DNA of 64,000 bases from Gallaecimonas mangrovi (GTDB lineage Bacteria > Pseudomonadota > Gammaproteobacteria > Enterobacterales > Gallaecimonadaceae): contig NZ_CP031416.1 of NCBI RefSeq assembly GCF_003367375.1, positions 689,501 through 753,500 on the forward strand, written 5' to 3'. Below are positions 1-9,681 of this stretch, in pieces. A model generated the notes under the pieces. The model had not been told where the DNA came from. It made no database searches and worked only from the letters and a program-made list of their open reading frames with translations. A program made the position numbers and the translations under genes. How positions within the stretch are numbered: position 1 is the stretch's first letter; each line of letters opens with the position of its first letter.

Positions 1-2346
1 GATCCAAGCTTTGCCGTCATCTTTTTCGTTGGTCAGCATCAGATCGTAGTGATCCGACTGGGCGCTGCTGTCGCAAGGCTCGTAGATGTTGACGCCAGTT
101 GCCGCCTGACCCGATACGCAGCGGGAGATATCTTTCCACTGGTTGTTATCGGTCATCCACTTGCGCATGATTTCAGCAGTGGCGGTGAAGTTGTCACCTA
201 CGTTTGGAATATCGAAGTGGTATTCGGTATTCAAACGGGCAACCCAATCAGACGGGATCTTGTAGTTCGGGTCGATAACGTTGGTATTGCCATCGCCTTC
301 GGACATGGCGCCGGTGACAGATGACGGTACACCGCTAACGAAATCTACGTCAGACAGGTAATCACCCGATGCTGCGGCAGCATCTTGGTCGTAAGAAACC
401 AGGGTGACGCCATCGTTGGTAAAGGCGTTAGAGATAAAGACGTTGGGGCGGCCACCAGAGAAACGGCCGATACCACCGCGAACGGTCAGCGCGTCGGTCG
501 CGTACCAAGTCAGCTCAGCACGGGGCAGCCAGATATCCAGGCCATCCATGTTTTCTTGGTTAGAGAAACCATAGCGGTCATAGAAGTTCTGGTTGTAGGT
601 TGGCTTGTCGCTGACGATATAACGCTCATAGCGCATACCCAGGGCCAGCTCGAACTGGTCATTCAAATACCAGTTGTCTTGCACATAGGCGTTGGCTTGG
701 CCCAGGCTAAAGTCGGCTGCTGCGTCATCTACCTGGTTGGTATAAGCGCTGGAATAATCCAGGCTAGAGGCTTCTTGGTTAGCAAAGTCATCAATGCTGT
801 CGAAGGTCCAGCTACCCAGTGAGTTACGAACATAGAGGTTGAAGATATCCAACTTCTCGTATTCGGCACCAAACTTGATCTGATGGTCGCCCAGGCTGTA
901 GTTGACTTTAGCGCCAATTTTCAGGGTTTTGTTATTCAGCTCGTTGGCTTGGCGAGCATCGTCGGTACCAAAGATAACGCTGCCGTCATCGGTACGAACG
1001 GTAACCTGGCCCCATGGCACCTTGTTACCGGAGATAGACTCAACCTTTTTATAACTGGCATAGAACTCGGTAGAGATATCCGGCGTCCAGTCGGAGAACA
1101 AGGAAACACGGTAGGTGTCCATGTTCTGTTCGTAGTTATACCAGTTGGTGTCCAAGCGCAGGGTGGAAGCGCTAGAGCTTTGATTGTAGGTTTCGTTACC
1201 GCGGACGCGGTTATAGGTAAAGGCTAAGCGGTTATCGCTGTTGATGTTCCAGTCGATTTTCGCCAAGAAGTTTTCATTCTCGGTTTCGGGGGCTGAGTCC
1301 CAGCCGCCGGCATCAACACCGTAAACATCTGACGCAATTTGTTTAATCTGTTCGTATTCGGCTTCGGTTACGTTGCTGGCGTTAGCCGCGCCGGCGCCGT
1401 CCGGGCCCCACTCAACCTGAGTTGGCTCTTTGGATTTTTGATAAGAGGTAAAGAAGAACAGCTTATCTTTGATGATTGGGCCGCCCAGGGTCAGGCTATA
1501 GGTGTCACGCTTGAAGTCCAGCGGTACATCTTCACCTTCGTTTTCCGGGGTACCAGCCAGGCTATCGCTCATGTATTCATAAGCCAAAGAACCGTGGAAT
1601 TCGTTGGTACCGGATTTGGTTACCGCATTGATGTGACCGCCAGCATAACCACCTTCAGAGGCGTCAAAGGGGGCCACTTCAACGGCGATTTGGTCAACCG
1701 CGTCCAGCGAAATTGGCGAAGCTTGGGTTGGGTAACCGTTACCGTTAAGGCCGAAGTCATCGTTAACACCCACACCATCAATACTGATGGAGTTGTATTT
1801 GGGGTTTACGCCGGCAAAGCTCATCGGTGCGTTGCTACCCGGCAGCATATTGGCGTAAGGGTTGGCGCGGGCAACTTCTTTTAAATCACGGTTAAAGGTT
1901 GGCGCCTTGGCAATATCATCCGCGCCGAAAACGCTGGAAGCGCCGCGGTTAGAGGTGATTTTCTCGCCATAAACAGTCAACTTCTCGGTATCGTCAGCAG
2001 CGGCTTTAAGCTGCTCATTCAGCCGCAGGGTTTGCCCCAACTGCAGGAAGATGCCGTCTTGTTGCAGATCTTGAAATTTGTCGGAATCGATCACCAACAA
2101 GTAGGGGCCACCTACCCGCAGGCCGTTGGCACTGAAAGTACCGTCAGCATTGGTTTTCAATTCGGTTACGGTGCCGGTCGGCTGGTGCATCAATACAATT
2201 TTTGTATTGGCCAGCGGCTGACCTTCTGGACCGGTTACGGTGCCACGGACGGATGAGCTGGTGTTATCAGCATAAGCCACGGAAGAAGCGCCCAGGGCAA
2301 GGCTCAGGGCCAAGGCCAGGCGACTTTTTACGAGTCCCTTAATCAT
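1..2346 (-). CDS. Oar-like TonB-dependent receptor, 3' end outside window (partial)
   Basis: Outer-membrane receptor thought to import a large nutrient through TonB energy. The reverse strand is open from ATG at 2346 to base 1 (782 codons), so the C-terminal end of the barrel is missing. A signal peptide ends near residue 26 (...GASSVAYA). Residues of about 30-110 form a carboxypeptidase-regulatory-like beta-sandwich (SSVRGTVTGPEGQPLANTKI). A plug domain begins near TEKLTVYGEKI and contains SISIDGVGVND and GGHINAVTKSGTNEFHG, typical of Oar/CarboxypepD_reg receptors. The start is supported by AGGAAACAGAC just upstream. The ligand is unknown. The gene stands alone, far from the sugar genes. Family assignment is firm; substrate is not. 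Confidence 0.9.
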   Translation of the reverse strand, partial: MIKGLVKSRLALALSLALGASSVAYADNTSSSVRGTVTGPEGQPLANTKIVLMHQPTGTVTELKTNADGTFSANGLRVGGPYLLVIDSDKFQDLQQDGIFLQLGQTLRLNEQLKAAADDTEKLTVYGEKITSNRGASSVFGADDIAKAPTFNRDLKEVARANPYANMLPGSNAPMSFAGVNPKYNSISIDGVGVNDDFGLNGNGYPTQASPISLDAVDQIAVEVAPFDASEGGYAGGHINAVTKSGTNEFHGSLAYEYMSDSLAGTPENEGEDVPLDFKRDTYSLTLGGPIIKDKLFFFTSYQKSKEPTQVEWGPDGAGAANASNVTEAEYEQIKQIASDVYGVDAGGWDSAPETENENFLAKIDWNINSDNRLAFTYNRVRGNETYNQSSSASTLRLDTNWYNYEQNMDTYRVSLFSDWTPDISTEFYASYKKVESISGNKVPWGQVTVRTDDGSVIFGTDDARQANELNNKTLKIGAKVNYSLGDHQIKFGAEYEKLDIFNLYVRNSLGSWTFDSIDDFANQEASSLDYSSAYTNQVDDAAADFSLGQANAYVQDNWYLNDQFELALGMRYERYIVSDKPTYNQNFYDRYGFSNQENMDGLDIWLPRAELTWYATDALTVRGGIGRFSGGRPNVFISNAFTNDGVTLVSYDQDAAAASGDYLSDVDFVSGVPSSVTGAMSEGDGNTNVIDPNYKIPSDWVARLNTEYHFDIPNVGDNFTATAEIMRKWMTDNNQWKDISRCVSGQAATGVNIYEPCDSSAQSDHYDLMLTNEKDDGKAWI

Positions 2347-2618
2347 GTCTGTTTCCTGTGAAATGAAGGTTTAGAACACGTTTGTTTTAACTTTCTCGTT
2401 ATCTGCTGCAGAAAAGTGCAACGCCGTCCGTTTTTACACCGGATTTTTGACATTTTTATGTATCGTTGCCTTTCTGCGTGCTAACTGTAACAAAACAAAA
2501 ACTGAACTGTCATCATCCTGAATGGTCGAATCCTTATTTGAATTGGCCATAAGAAAACGTTCTCTTTGGGCTTTCTTGTTGCTAATTTCGGTGAAAATAC
2601 AGTTAAGTTGAATGCAAT
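2347..2618. promoter_or_regulatory. Divergent intergenic region between receptor and endonuclease-like gene
   Basis: About 270 bases separate the two divergent starts, so promoters for both genes must lie here. The segment is AT-richer than the genes. I see no clear palindromic operator and no convincing small gene. Confidence 0.4.
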
Positions 2619-3677
2619 GTGGGGGGTTTGTTGGGGCTGGAGCTAAAGATCGCGACTTATAATGTCGCCTTAAACGCGGCAAGTTTTTGCAAAAAAAGTG
2701 ATCGGCATCTTGATCCTGAATCACTCACCAAGGCACTAGCAAATAAGGACGATTTTCGCCTCAACGCAATAGCGAAAATCGTGCTAGATACCCGTCCTGA
2801 TATCATTTTGTTAAATGAATTTGACTATATCTCTCCTCAATCGCAAGGATTGGATCGTTTTTGCGAACAATTTCTCGAAAACAACGCCGCACCGCTGCAC
2901 TATCCCTATCGTTACACGGCGCCAGTCAATACCGGTCTTGCTGTTGCGGGGTTTGAGGATAAGGTCCATGGATTTGGCCACTACCCAGGCCAATACGGCA
3001 TGGCGGTGTTGAGTCGTTACCCATTGCGCCAAGACGCTAGCCGAACCTTTCAACGCTTCCGCTGGGCCGATATGCCAGGCGCTTTGCAACCACAAGTGGC
3101 GGGACGTCCCTATTATCCTGAAGCACTTTGGCAGTGCTTACGGTTGTCATCGAAATCCCATTGGGACCTGTGTATTGATGTTGCTGGCCAGCCGCTGCAC
3201 ATTTTGGCTAGCCATCCAACACCGCCGGTTTTTGACGGCGCTGAAAAGCGTAATCAAAGGCGCAACTTTGACGAAATTCGCTTTTGGGCCGATTACATCA
3301 CCACTGAAAACAGCCACTATATTGTCGACGACCAAGGCCTGGCGGGCGGTTTAGCCGGCGATGTACCTTTTGTTATTTTGGGCGATCTCAATGCCGACTC
3401 ATCAAAGGGGCAAAGCTGGCCCGGTGCTATTGACCAGCTACTCAAGCACCCTCTTATTAACAGCAGCGCCGTGCCGCAAAGTGAGGGTGGCAAGGCAAAA
3501 GGGCGTGCCGATATCACCGCCGACTGGGGGCTGCGGGCCGACTATGTGTTGCCATCAAAACGCGGGCTAAAGGTGCTAGAGAGCGGGGTGTATTGGCCTT
3601 TAGATAAGGCGCTACAAAAAGGCTTAATGGCATCGGATCACCGTTTGGTGTGGGCCACGTTAGCCTTGTCGCCATAA
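2619..3677 (+). CDS. Endonuclease/exonuclease/phosphatase-family protein
   Basis: Metal-dependent phosphoesterase of the DNase I-like fold; the substrate (DNA, lipid or other phosphodiester) cannot be told. Diagnostic motifs in order are IATYNVALN near the N-terminus, LLNEFD (metal-binding Glu), GQYGMAVLSRYPL, ILGDLNADS and a C-terminal SDHRLVWATL (catalytic Asp-His). There is no signal peptide. The start is uncertain: GTG at 2619 gives 352 residues, while TTG at 2631 sits behind a GGGGGG run and would leave the fold intact. The gene is single and ends in a strong terminator shared with the convergent DUF4168 gene. Homologues in marine gammaproteobacteria are usually annotated only to the family level. 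Confidence 0.85.
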   Translation: MGGLLGLELKIATYNVALNAASFCKKSDRHLDPESLTKALANKDDFRLNAIAKIVLDTRPDIILLNEFDYISPQSQGLDRFCEQFLENNAAPLHYPYRYTAPVNTGLAVAGFEDKVHGFGHYPGQYGMAVLSRYPLRQDASRTFQRFRWADMPGALQPQVAGRPYYPEALWQCLRLSSKSHWDLCIDVAGQPLHILASHPTPPVFDGAEKRNQRRNFDEIRFWADYITTENSHYIVDDQGLAGGLAGDVPFVILGDLNADSSKGQSWPGAIDQLLKHPLINSSAVPQSEGGKAKGRADITADWGLRADYVLPSKRGLKVLESGVYWPLDKALQKGLMASDHRLVWATLALSP

Positions 3678-3706
3678 AAAAACGCCGCTAAAGCGGCGTT
3701 TTTTTA
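3678..3706. terminator. Bidirectional intrinsic terminator
   Basis: AACGCCGCT-AA-AGCGGCGTT stem flanked by an A run and a T run, between two convergent genes, so it can serve both strands. Confidence 0.9.
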
Positions 3707-3718
3707 TGGCGGGGTGCT

Positions 3719-4087
3719 TTACTGCATTTTTTTCAGGCGAGCACGCAGGTCAGGTTGGTTTTGCATTGCCCGGGCAATGGAATTGTAGTCTTTCACGCTA
3801 AGGCCCGATTTTTTCACTGCTGACACCATATCTTGGTTGGCTTGCATCTGAATTTTCTGGGCTTCTTTTGGGTCTTTACTCTTATTGAGTTTGGCCATGG
3901 CATCGTCACGGATGCCGGTCAGTTGCTTTTGCGCATCAGCAAATTCTTTCAGTTGGCTGTCACTGACTTTAATCGGTTGCTGCTGCTCTTGGGCACCCGC
4001 GGGTGCTTGTGGGGCTGCCATGACCGAGGCAACAGGGGCGGCGGCGATAGTGGCGGTAATAAGCGCGGTGATAGCTAACTTACGCAT
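3719..4087 (-). CDS. DUF4168 domain periplasmic protein
   Basis: Small exported protein of 122 residues. I chose ATG at 4087 because GGAGTAAC lies just upstream and the product then begins with a normal signal peptide (MRKLAITALITATIAAAPVASVMA); a longer frame exists but lacks a ribosome site. The mature part is helical and charged, with the DUF4168 pattern (SDSQLKEFADAQKQLTGI ... LSVKDYNSIARAMQNQPDL). DUF4168 proteins are common in proteobacteria and cyanobacteria and have no established function. It is convergent with the endonuclease-like gene. Function unknown; family call is good. Confidence 0.85.
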   Translation of the reverse strand: MRKLAITALITATIAAAPVASVMAAPQAPAGAQEQQQPIKVSDSQLKEFADAQKQLTGIRDDAMAKLNKSKDPKEAQKIQMQANQDMVSAVKKSGLSVKDYNSIARAMQNQPDLRARLKKMQ

Positions 4088-4260
4088 GGCGTTACTCCTT
4101 TTTAAATTTACAACCGTACTACAGCCAAAACCGTGCCAATGCTGCCTAAATATCAATAGGTTACTGTTTTTCATAAAGAAAGGTTGAACTTGTATCCAAC
4201 TTCGCTGGCTTATGTTGGGTGACTAGTGTGTCCTTATGTCACAGCGTGAAGGAGTGATGT

Positions 4261-5712
4261 GTGACAAAAAGATACAGCCTAAGCCTGACTTGGCGGGTGT
4301 TGTTGTTGGTGTTTTTGCCGTTATGGCTGTTGTCGGGCGCGGTCATTAGTTTGCAGGTGCATTACTTAGGTGAGCAGCAAACCGCCAAATTAAAAGACGA
4401 CCTAAAACTGGTGGCCAGAGCCATTCGCGCCCCTATTGGTGAAGCCATTAACCAGGGTGACATGGACACGGTGCGTCATACCCTTAATGCCGTTTTTAGT
4501 CTGGGGCAGATCTACGGCGCCGCTGTTTATGACCGCGACGGTCAGCGCATTGCTGCCGCCGGTATTGCCCGGCGTGATAATGAAAATGAAGATAATCCCC
4601 TGGCACTGCATTTGGTGAGAACTGGGCGTGACCGCGATGCTTATCAGCGCCAGGCTGGCCGGGAAGTGTTTTCGCATTTTGTGCCCGTTACCGACACCGG
4701 CGGCCAAATCACCGGGCTAGTGGAGGTTACTCGTAAAGCCAGCGACTTCTCAAAATCCCTTAATCACCTGGCCTATTGGTCTTGGTCGGCCTGGGTGGCG
4801 CTGGGGCTTATTACCCTTGGCATTGTGCTTTGGGGTTATCGCCAAGCCATGGGGCGGGAAGTGGCACGGCTCACCCAAGTAATGGCGGCGGTAGGTAGCG
4901 GGCAAAAGGGTTTGCGTGCTCCCCAGGCCGGTGCGCCAGAGCTTAGGGATATCGCCAGTGCTTTTAACCAGATGCTCGATGATATGGGCAAGGCCGAACA
5001 GGCCATTGCCGCCCATCGCCAGCAAGAAATTACCCTGCATTCACGGCTTGAGCGTCAAGAGCGCATGGCGGCGCTGGGCCGTTTGGTTAGCGGCATTGCC
5101 CACGAATTAGGCGCGCCCCTTAACGTTATTGATGGCCGGGCGCGGCGCCTGGCCCGTTTTGACGATGACCCGCAAACCCAAAAGGAACTTGGCGCTATTC
5201 GCGGCCAGGTGGCGCGTTTAACCCGCATTGTGCGCCAGCTTTTGGATTTTGGCCGCAGCGGTATTCAATACCAGCAACTACGCCTAAAGACCTTGGTTGA
5301 CGATGTACTGGACTCGGTGCGCTTTGAGCAAGGCGGCCGAATGCCCCAGCTGCAGCTGGATATTCCCGATGCTGCCCTAATAACAGCCGACAGCGCCCGT
5401 CTGGAATTAGCGCTTATCAACTTATTGCGAAATAGCTGCCAGGCTGGGGCGAGCCGCTTGTCGCTGGCATTTAGTGAAACCGCCGAATGTTGGTGTTTAA
5501 CCCTGGCCGATGACGGCCCCGGTTTACCGCCCGGTGTCACCGCTGAACAGTTATTAGAGCCGTTTTTCACCACCAAGCCCAAGGGCCAGGGCACCGGCCT
5601 GGGGCTGGCGATTGTGCAAAATATCTTGGCCGACCACGGTGGTGATTTAACCCTGTTACCGCAAGCCCAAGGGCTGCAATTTCGGCTGCGCTTTCCCAAG
5701 GACCACCCATGA
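4261..5712 (+). CDS. Sensor histidine kinase (NtrB-like, membrane-bound)
   Basis: Inner-membrane kinase of 483 residues. TM1 is at about 11-32 (WRVLLLVFLPLWLLSGAVI), then a periplasmic sensor region of about 140 residues, TM2 near 172-192, and a HAMP segment. The phospho-accepting His is near residue 281 in GIAHELGAPLN. The catalytic domain carries NLLRNSCQAG (N box), DDGPGLP (G1) and GTGLGLAI (G2). The GTG start at 4261 follows AAGGAG. It overlaps the next gene by ATGA, so kinase and sigma-54 regulator are co-translated and are almost certainly cognate partners. The signal is unknown. Confidence 0.93.
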   Translation: MTKRYSLSLTWRVLLLVFLPLWLLSGAVISLQVHYLGEQQTAKLKDDLKLVARAIRAPIGEAINQGDMDTVRHTLNAVFSLGQIYGAAVYDRDGQRIAAAGIARRDNENEDNPLALHLVRTGRDRDAYQRQAGREVFSHFVPVTDTGGQITGLVEVTRKASDFSKSLNHLAYWSWSAWVALGLITLGIVLWGYRQAMGREVARLTQVMAAVGSGQKGLRAPQAGAPELRDIASAFNQMLDDMGKAEQAIAAHRQQEITLHSRLERQERMAALGRLVSGIAHELGAPLNVIDGRARRLARFDDDPQTQKELGAIRGQVARLTRIVRQLLDFGRSGIQYQQLRLKTLVDDVLDSVRFEQGGRMPQLQLDIPDAALITADSARLELALINLLRNSCQAGASRLSLAFSETAECWCLTLADDGPGLPPGVTAEQLLEPFFTTKPKGQGTGLGLAIVQNILADHGGDLTLLPQAQGLQFRLRFPKDHP

Positions 5713-7034
5713 AGATTGTAATTGTTGAAGACGACTTGGCACTGGCAGAACTGTTGTGTGATGAGCTGGAAGCGGAAGGTTATCAGACCCTCGCTTTTGG
5801 CTCGGCTGAAGAGGCCGATGAATGGCTAGACAGCCACAACCCTGAGCTGGTGATTTCCGATCTGCGTTTGCCAGGGCAAAGCGGCTTAACACTGCTACCC
5901 AAGGTTAAAGCCTTGCCCCAGGCACCCGCGCTGCTGCTGATCACCGCCTTTGGCACTGTTAACCAAGCGGTGCAGGCACTCAAGGCCGGCGCCGATGATT
6001 TTCTGACCAAGCCCTTTGATATGGACCACTTCCTGCTCACCGTAAAACGGCTGTTAGAGCACCGGGCGCTTAAAACCAAGGTCGAGGGCAACGGCTTTCA
6101 CGGCATCATTGGCGAAAGCCCGGTGATGCAGCGGCTTTTTAAAACCTTAGGGCAGGTCGCCAAAGCCGAAGGCCCGGTGCTCATCTTAGGGGAAAGTGGC
6201 ACCGGTAAAGAGCTGGTTGCCAAAGCTATTCACCAGCAAAGTAGCCGCCGCGCCGCGCCGTTTTTGGCTGTTAACTGCGCCGGTATTCCCAGTGAGTTAT
6301 TGGAGAGCGAATTTTTTGGTCATGCTGCTGGCGCTTACACCGGCGCCAGTAAATCGCGCCAGGGCCTGTTGCGCGAGGCCGACGGCGGCACCTTATTACT
6401 GGACGAAATTGGCGAAATGCCCCCGGCGCTACAAGCCAAATTGCTGCGGGTGCTGCAAGAAGGCACCTTAAGGCCGGTCGGCTCTGACCGCGAAGTAAAA
6501 GTGAATGTGCGCATTCTGGCCGCTACCCACCGCGACTTGGAACAACTGGTGGCCAGCGGCGATTTTCGCCAAGACCTGTTTTACCGGCTGGAAACTTTCA
6601 GTGTGCGGGTACCACCCCTGCGTGAGCGTGGAGACGACATTGCGCTCTTGGCGCGGCACTTTTTGTCTTTGCAGCAGCAAGCGGGTAAAACCCAGGCCCA
6701 GCACATTAGCCAAGGCGCCTGGCAGCAACTGCTCAATTACGCCTTTCCCGGTAACGTACGGGAGCTGCAAAACGCCATGGAAAGGGCGGCGGTATTTTGC
6801 GAGCAAGAAGCCATTAGCGCCTCTGACTTGCCGGCAAGGCTGCGGGCGCTGGATGACAAAGGCAGCTCTGAACTCTTTGACAGCCTTGAGCAAACCGAAC
6901 TGCCAAGCCTGTCGAGTGTGCAGCACGATTACGTTCGTTATGTGCTGGCTAAAACCCAGGGCAACAAGGCCCAGGCGGCTGACATTTTAGGCGTGACTCG
7001 TCGCACTCTTTATCGCTGGTTAGAGAGCAGCTGA
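5709..7034 (+). CDS. NtrC-family sigma-54-dependent response regulator
   Basis: Activator of sigma-54 promoters, 441 residues. Receiver domain 1-120 has acidic residues IVEDD and phospho-acceptor Asp near residue 51 (VISDLRLPG). The AAA+ domain has Walker A GESGTGKE at about 161-168, Walker B-type LLLDEIGEMP, and the sigma-54 contact loop written GAYTGA (208-213) instead of the usual GAFTGA. A Fis-type helix-turn-helix lies at the C-terminus (NKAQAADILGVTRRTLYRWL). It is co-translated with the upstream kinase. I found no obvious -24/-12 target nearby, so its regulon is unknown. Confidence 0.95.
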   Translation: MKIVIVEDDLALAELLCDELEAEGYQTLAFGSAEEADEWLDSHNPELVISDLRLPGQSGLTLLPKVKALPQAPALLLITAFGTVNQAVQALKAGADDFLTKPFDMDHFLLTVKRLLEHRALKTKVEGNGFHGIIGESPVMQRLFKTLGQVAKAEGPVLILGESGTGKELVAKAIHQQSSRRAAPFLAVNCAGIPSELLESEFFGHAAGAYTGASKSRQGLLREADGGTLLLDEIGEMPPALQAKLLRVLQEGTLRPVGSDREVKVNVRILAATHRDLEQLVASGDFRQDLFYRLETFSVRVPPLRERGDDIALLARHFLSLQQQAGKTQAQHISQGAWQQLLNYAFPGNVRELQNAMERAAVFCEQEAISASDLPARLRALDDKGSSELFDSLEQTELPSLSSVQHDYVRYVLAKTQGNKAQAADILGVTRRTLYRWLESS

Positions 7035-7087
7035 GCAAAACTCATGCTAGACTCGCGGCCTTTGTGAAATAGCCGTTGAGAATCACC

Positions 7088-8815
7088 ATGGAAAAGACCT
7101 TTATTCCCGGTAAAGATGTGGCCCTGGAAGACTCCATTGCCAGTATTGGCGGCGCTATCAAGGCGCTGGGCTTTAACATCGAAGAAGCGCGTTGGCTCAA
7201 TCCGGCGCCTTATATCTGGTCGGTACATATTCGTGATACTGACTGCCCCCAGGTGTTTTCCAACGGCAAAGGCGCCACCCGAGAGGCCTCTTTGGCGTCG
7301 GCGTATGGCGAGCTAATCGAACGTTTATCAACCCGTTACTTGTGGGCTGATTTTCGCTTAACCGGCGCCTTAAAAGAGTTTGGCCATGTTCACCAAAGCG
7401 ACGAGCGCTGGTTTGATGCCGACAGCGACTGGCCAGAAGAGCTGTTAGATGAGCATTGCCGCGCCATCTACGACCCCGAAGGGGACTTAGACCTTGGCGA
7501 CCTGATTGACCACAACGGTGGTGACTCCGGTAAAGGCGTTTGTGCGCTGCCTTATGTGCGCCAAAGCGACGGTAAAACCGTTTATATCCCGGTTAACCTT
7601 ATCGGCAATATTTTTGTCTCCAACGGCATGAGCGCCGGTAACACCCAAGCCGAAGCGCAGGTGCAAGGCCTGTCAGAAATTTTCGAGCGGGCCATTAAAA
7701 ACCGCATTATCGTTGAAGACATCGCGCTGCCGAAAGTGCCGCAAAGCGTGCTGGACCGTTACCCGCATATTGATGCCGGCATCAAGGCCCTGGAAGCTGA
7801 AGGCTTTGGTATTCGCGCCCTCGACGCCTCATTAGGTGGCCGTTACCCGGTGATGTGCGTGGTGCTGCAGCACCCGAAAGACGGCGGCATTTACGCCTCT
7901 TTTGGCGCCCATCCCAAATTCGGTGTTGCCCTGGAGCGGGCCTTAACTGAGCTGCTACAAGGCCGCGCCTTGGACGAGCTGGAAGGTTTCCCGGCCCCAA
8001 CCACCGATATGGAACAGGTGACCGACCCCCATAACCTGGAACTGCACTTTATCGACAGCTCCGGTTATGTGGGCTGGGGCTTTTTGTCCGATAAGCCTGA
8101 CTTTGCGTTTGCCGACTGGGACGACCAGCACGACAACGCCTTTGAGCGCCAAGCGCTGATTGACCTTTTGCATAACGAAGGCCACCAAGTCTATATCGCC
8201 GAACATACCGCCCTTGGCGCCTACGCTTGCCGCATTTTGGTGCCGGGCTTTTCCGACATTTACCCGGCGGACGAGCTTATCTGGCAAAACAACAACCAAG
8301 CCCTGGATTTTCGCCCGGTGCTGTTTGATTTGCATGATGCCAGCGAAGACGACTACCGCGCCTTACTTGAAGCCCTTGACCAGTTCTCGGTTAACGATCA
8401 GCTGCGGGTGCTGGAATGGGCCGGTGTGGTAGGTGACAAAGGCACGCCTTGGGCGCGCCTGCGTATCGGCGAGCTGCGGCTGTGGTTGTTGCTGGCCCTT
8501 GGCGAGCAAGAAGAAGCCTACGAGCAACTTGGCTCGGTGCTGGCGTCTGGCCACCTCAACGACGATGAGCGCTTGTTGTATCGCGCCATCTTCTCAGTGC
8601 TGGAGCTAACTCTGGAAGCGAAAGACCTGGCCGATTTCGAGCCGAGCCTTGAAAACTACTTTGGCGACGACAAGCTGGCGCAAGCCAAAGCCTTGGTTAC
8701 CGGCTCTGAACGCTTCCCGGGCCTCGGTAAGCTTGACCCAGACGCGCCAACGGCGGCGCACCGGCGCTTAATGCAGGCCTACGCCAAGGTGTTAAAAGGC
8801 CAGTTGGCCGAATAA
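7088..8815 (+). CDS. ycaO: YcaO-family protein (E. coli YcaO type)
   Basis: Predicted YcaO-fold ATP-utilising protein, 575 residues. The N-terminus (EKTFIPGKDVALEDSIA, WLNPAPYIWSVHIRDTDCP, NGKGATREASLASAYGE) closely follows E. coli YcaO, which has been linked to RimO-dependent beta-methylthiolation of ribosomal protein S12. An upstream in-frame TTG at 7076 exists, but ATG at 7088 matches the known protein. The YcaO catalytic core is followed by a C-terminal alpha-helical extension, as in E. coli (586 residues). It stands alone after the two-component pair, with a strong terminator downstream. No RiPP precursor or partner cyclase lies nearby, so this is the housekeeping type. Confidence 0.92.
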   Translation: MEKTFIPGKDVALEDSIASIGGAIKALGFNIEEARWLNPAPYIWSVHIRDTDCPQVFSNGKGATREASLASAYGELIERLSTRYLWADFRLTGALKEFGHVHQSDERWFDADSDWPEELLDEHCRAIYDPEGDLDLGDLIDHNGGDSGKGVCALPYVRQSDGKTVYIPVNLIGNIFVSNGMSAGNTQAEAQVQGLSEIFERAIKNRIIVEDIALPKVPQSVLDRYPHIDAGIKALEAEGFGIRALDASLGGRYPVMCVVLQHPKDGGIYASFGAHPKFGVALERALTELLQGRALDELEGFPAPTTDMEQVTDPHNLELHFIDSSGYVGWGFLSDKPDFAFADWDDQHDNAFERQALIDLLHNEGHQVYIAEHTALGAYACRILVPGFSDIYPADELIWQNNNQALDFRPVLFDLHDASEDDYRALLEALDQFSVNDQLRVLEWAGVVGDKGTPWARLRIGELRLWLLLALGEQEEAYEQLGSVLASGHLNDDERLLYRAIFSVLELTLEAKDLADFEPSLENYFGDDKLAQAKALVTGSERFPGLGKLDPDAPTAAHRRLMQAYAKVLKGQLAE

Positions 8816-8816
8816 C

Positions 8817-8845
8817 AAAAAAGCCGCCCAAGGGCGGCTTTTTTA
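8817..8845. terminator. Bidirectional intrinsic terminator
   Basis: AAGCCGCCC-AA-GGGCGGCTT stem flanked by A and T runs, between convergent ycaO and the next gene. Confidence 0.9.
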
Positions 8846-9619
8846 ATGGAAAGGGCTGGCATTAAAACTTTGCGCTGGCACTGGCTCGCCCTTTTTGCGC
8901 AGGCGGCAGAAGGTGAAATCTCCCCCTTGCGGCTGCCACTTTAAGCGAAAGTAGCGCAGCTTTTGGCGCTGGGTTGGGTCCTTTTCCTGGTACAGGAGTT
9001 TTAGCCGGTAACTGCGGTCATTAACTTGTTGGTGACTGAGGGTCACGCCGTCTTCTTTTACCGCTATCCAGTCAGAATCATGAAAGGGGTGTGGGCTTTT
9101 TATACCGCGCGCTACCAAGGGCGCCAGGGCCACCAGCAATTCATCTAGTGCCTTTACCGTGACATCGGTTTTCAGTACCACCTGCGGGCCGACCTGAATA
9201 AGGCCATCGAGCTTTCGTGAAAAAATAGCCAGCGCATCATAAAACCATACCGCCATGGATAATGGCGCCTGCACTTCGGCTTGTTCTGGTAAGTCCAGGC
9301 GCAGTTGCGGGCTGGGGCCTAACAAGTAACTAAAACCTAACTGGCTTAAGGCTTCGGCAGGTTCACTGCTGGGTTTGTCAGACAGCGCCAACAACTTTGC
9401 GTAATGGAAGGACACCGGGTCAATACAGTGCTGCGGCCAATGGGGCAAGGTGGGGTGAAACTGCTGATGATAGCGGCTCATTAGCCACCCCAGGGCCTGC
9501 CAATAACGGGGCGCAATAATGGGGTAGCGGTGGTAGAGCGCATTAGCTGTCGCAAGTGGTTTAGAAGGCGGAGCCTGGTAACTGCCTTGTTTCACCAAGA
9601 GGGTATCCGCTGTTGGCAT
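8843..9619 (-). CDS. Conserved hypothetical protein
   Basis: Unrecognised protein of 258 residues with no signal peptide and no membrane segment. It is rich in Leu, Gln, Pro and aromatic residues. The C-terminal third is basic and beta-rich (RSYRLKLLYQEKDPTQRQKLRYFRLKWQPQGGDFTFCRLRKKGE). Codon use matches its neighbours, so it is probably a real resident gene. It is convergent with ycaO and shares its terminator; the YaiI gene lies upstream on the same strand about 60 bases away. I can assign no function. Confidence 0.7.
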   Translation of the reverse strand: MPTADTLLVKQGSYQAPPSKPLATANALYHRYPIIAPRYWQALGWLMSRYHQQFHPTLPHWPQHCIDPVSFHYAKLLALSDKPSSEPAEALSQLGFSYLLGPSPQLRLDLPEQAEVQAPLSMAVWFYDALAIFSRKLDGLIQVGPQVVLKTDVTVKALDELLVALAPLVARGIKSPHPFHDSDWIAVKEDGVTLSHQQVNDRSYRLKLLYQEKDPTQRQKLRYFRLKWQPQGGDFTFCRLRKKGEPVPAQSFNASPFH

Positions 9620-9681
9620 AGCTTATGCTCCGTTGACCACTTTATCGCCAGCTTCGCAAGCTTTAGCAGTCAGAGCAAGCC

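Noticed and set aside
2434-2724. 96-codon minus-strand frame over the endonuclease start
   Set aside because: Overlaps the start of a gene with clear catalytic motifs, has no ribosome site and an unnatural composition.
7088-8815. RiPP (thiazole/oxazole or thioamide) cluster around YcaO
   Set aside because: The protein is of the E. coli YcaO type and no precursor peptide, partner protein, protease or dedicated exporter is adjacent.
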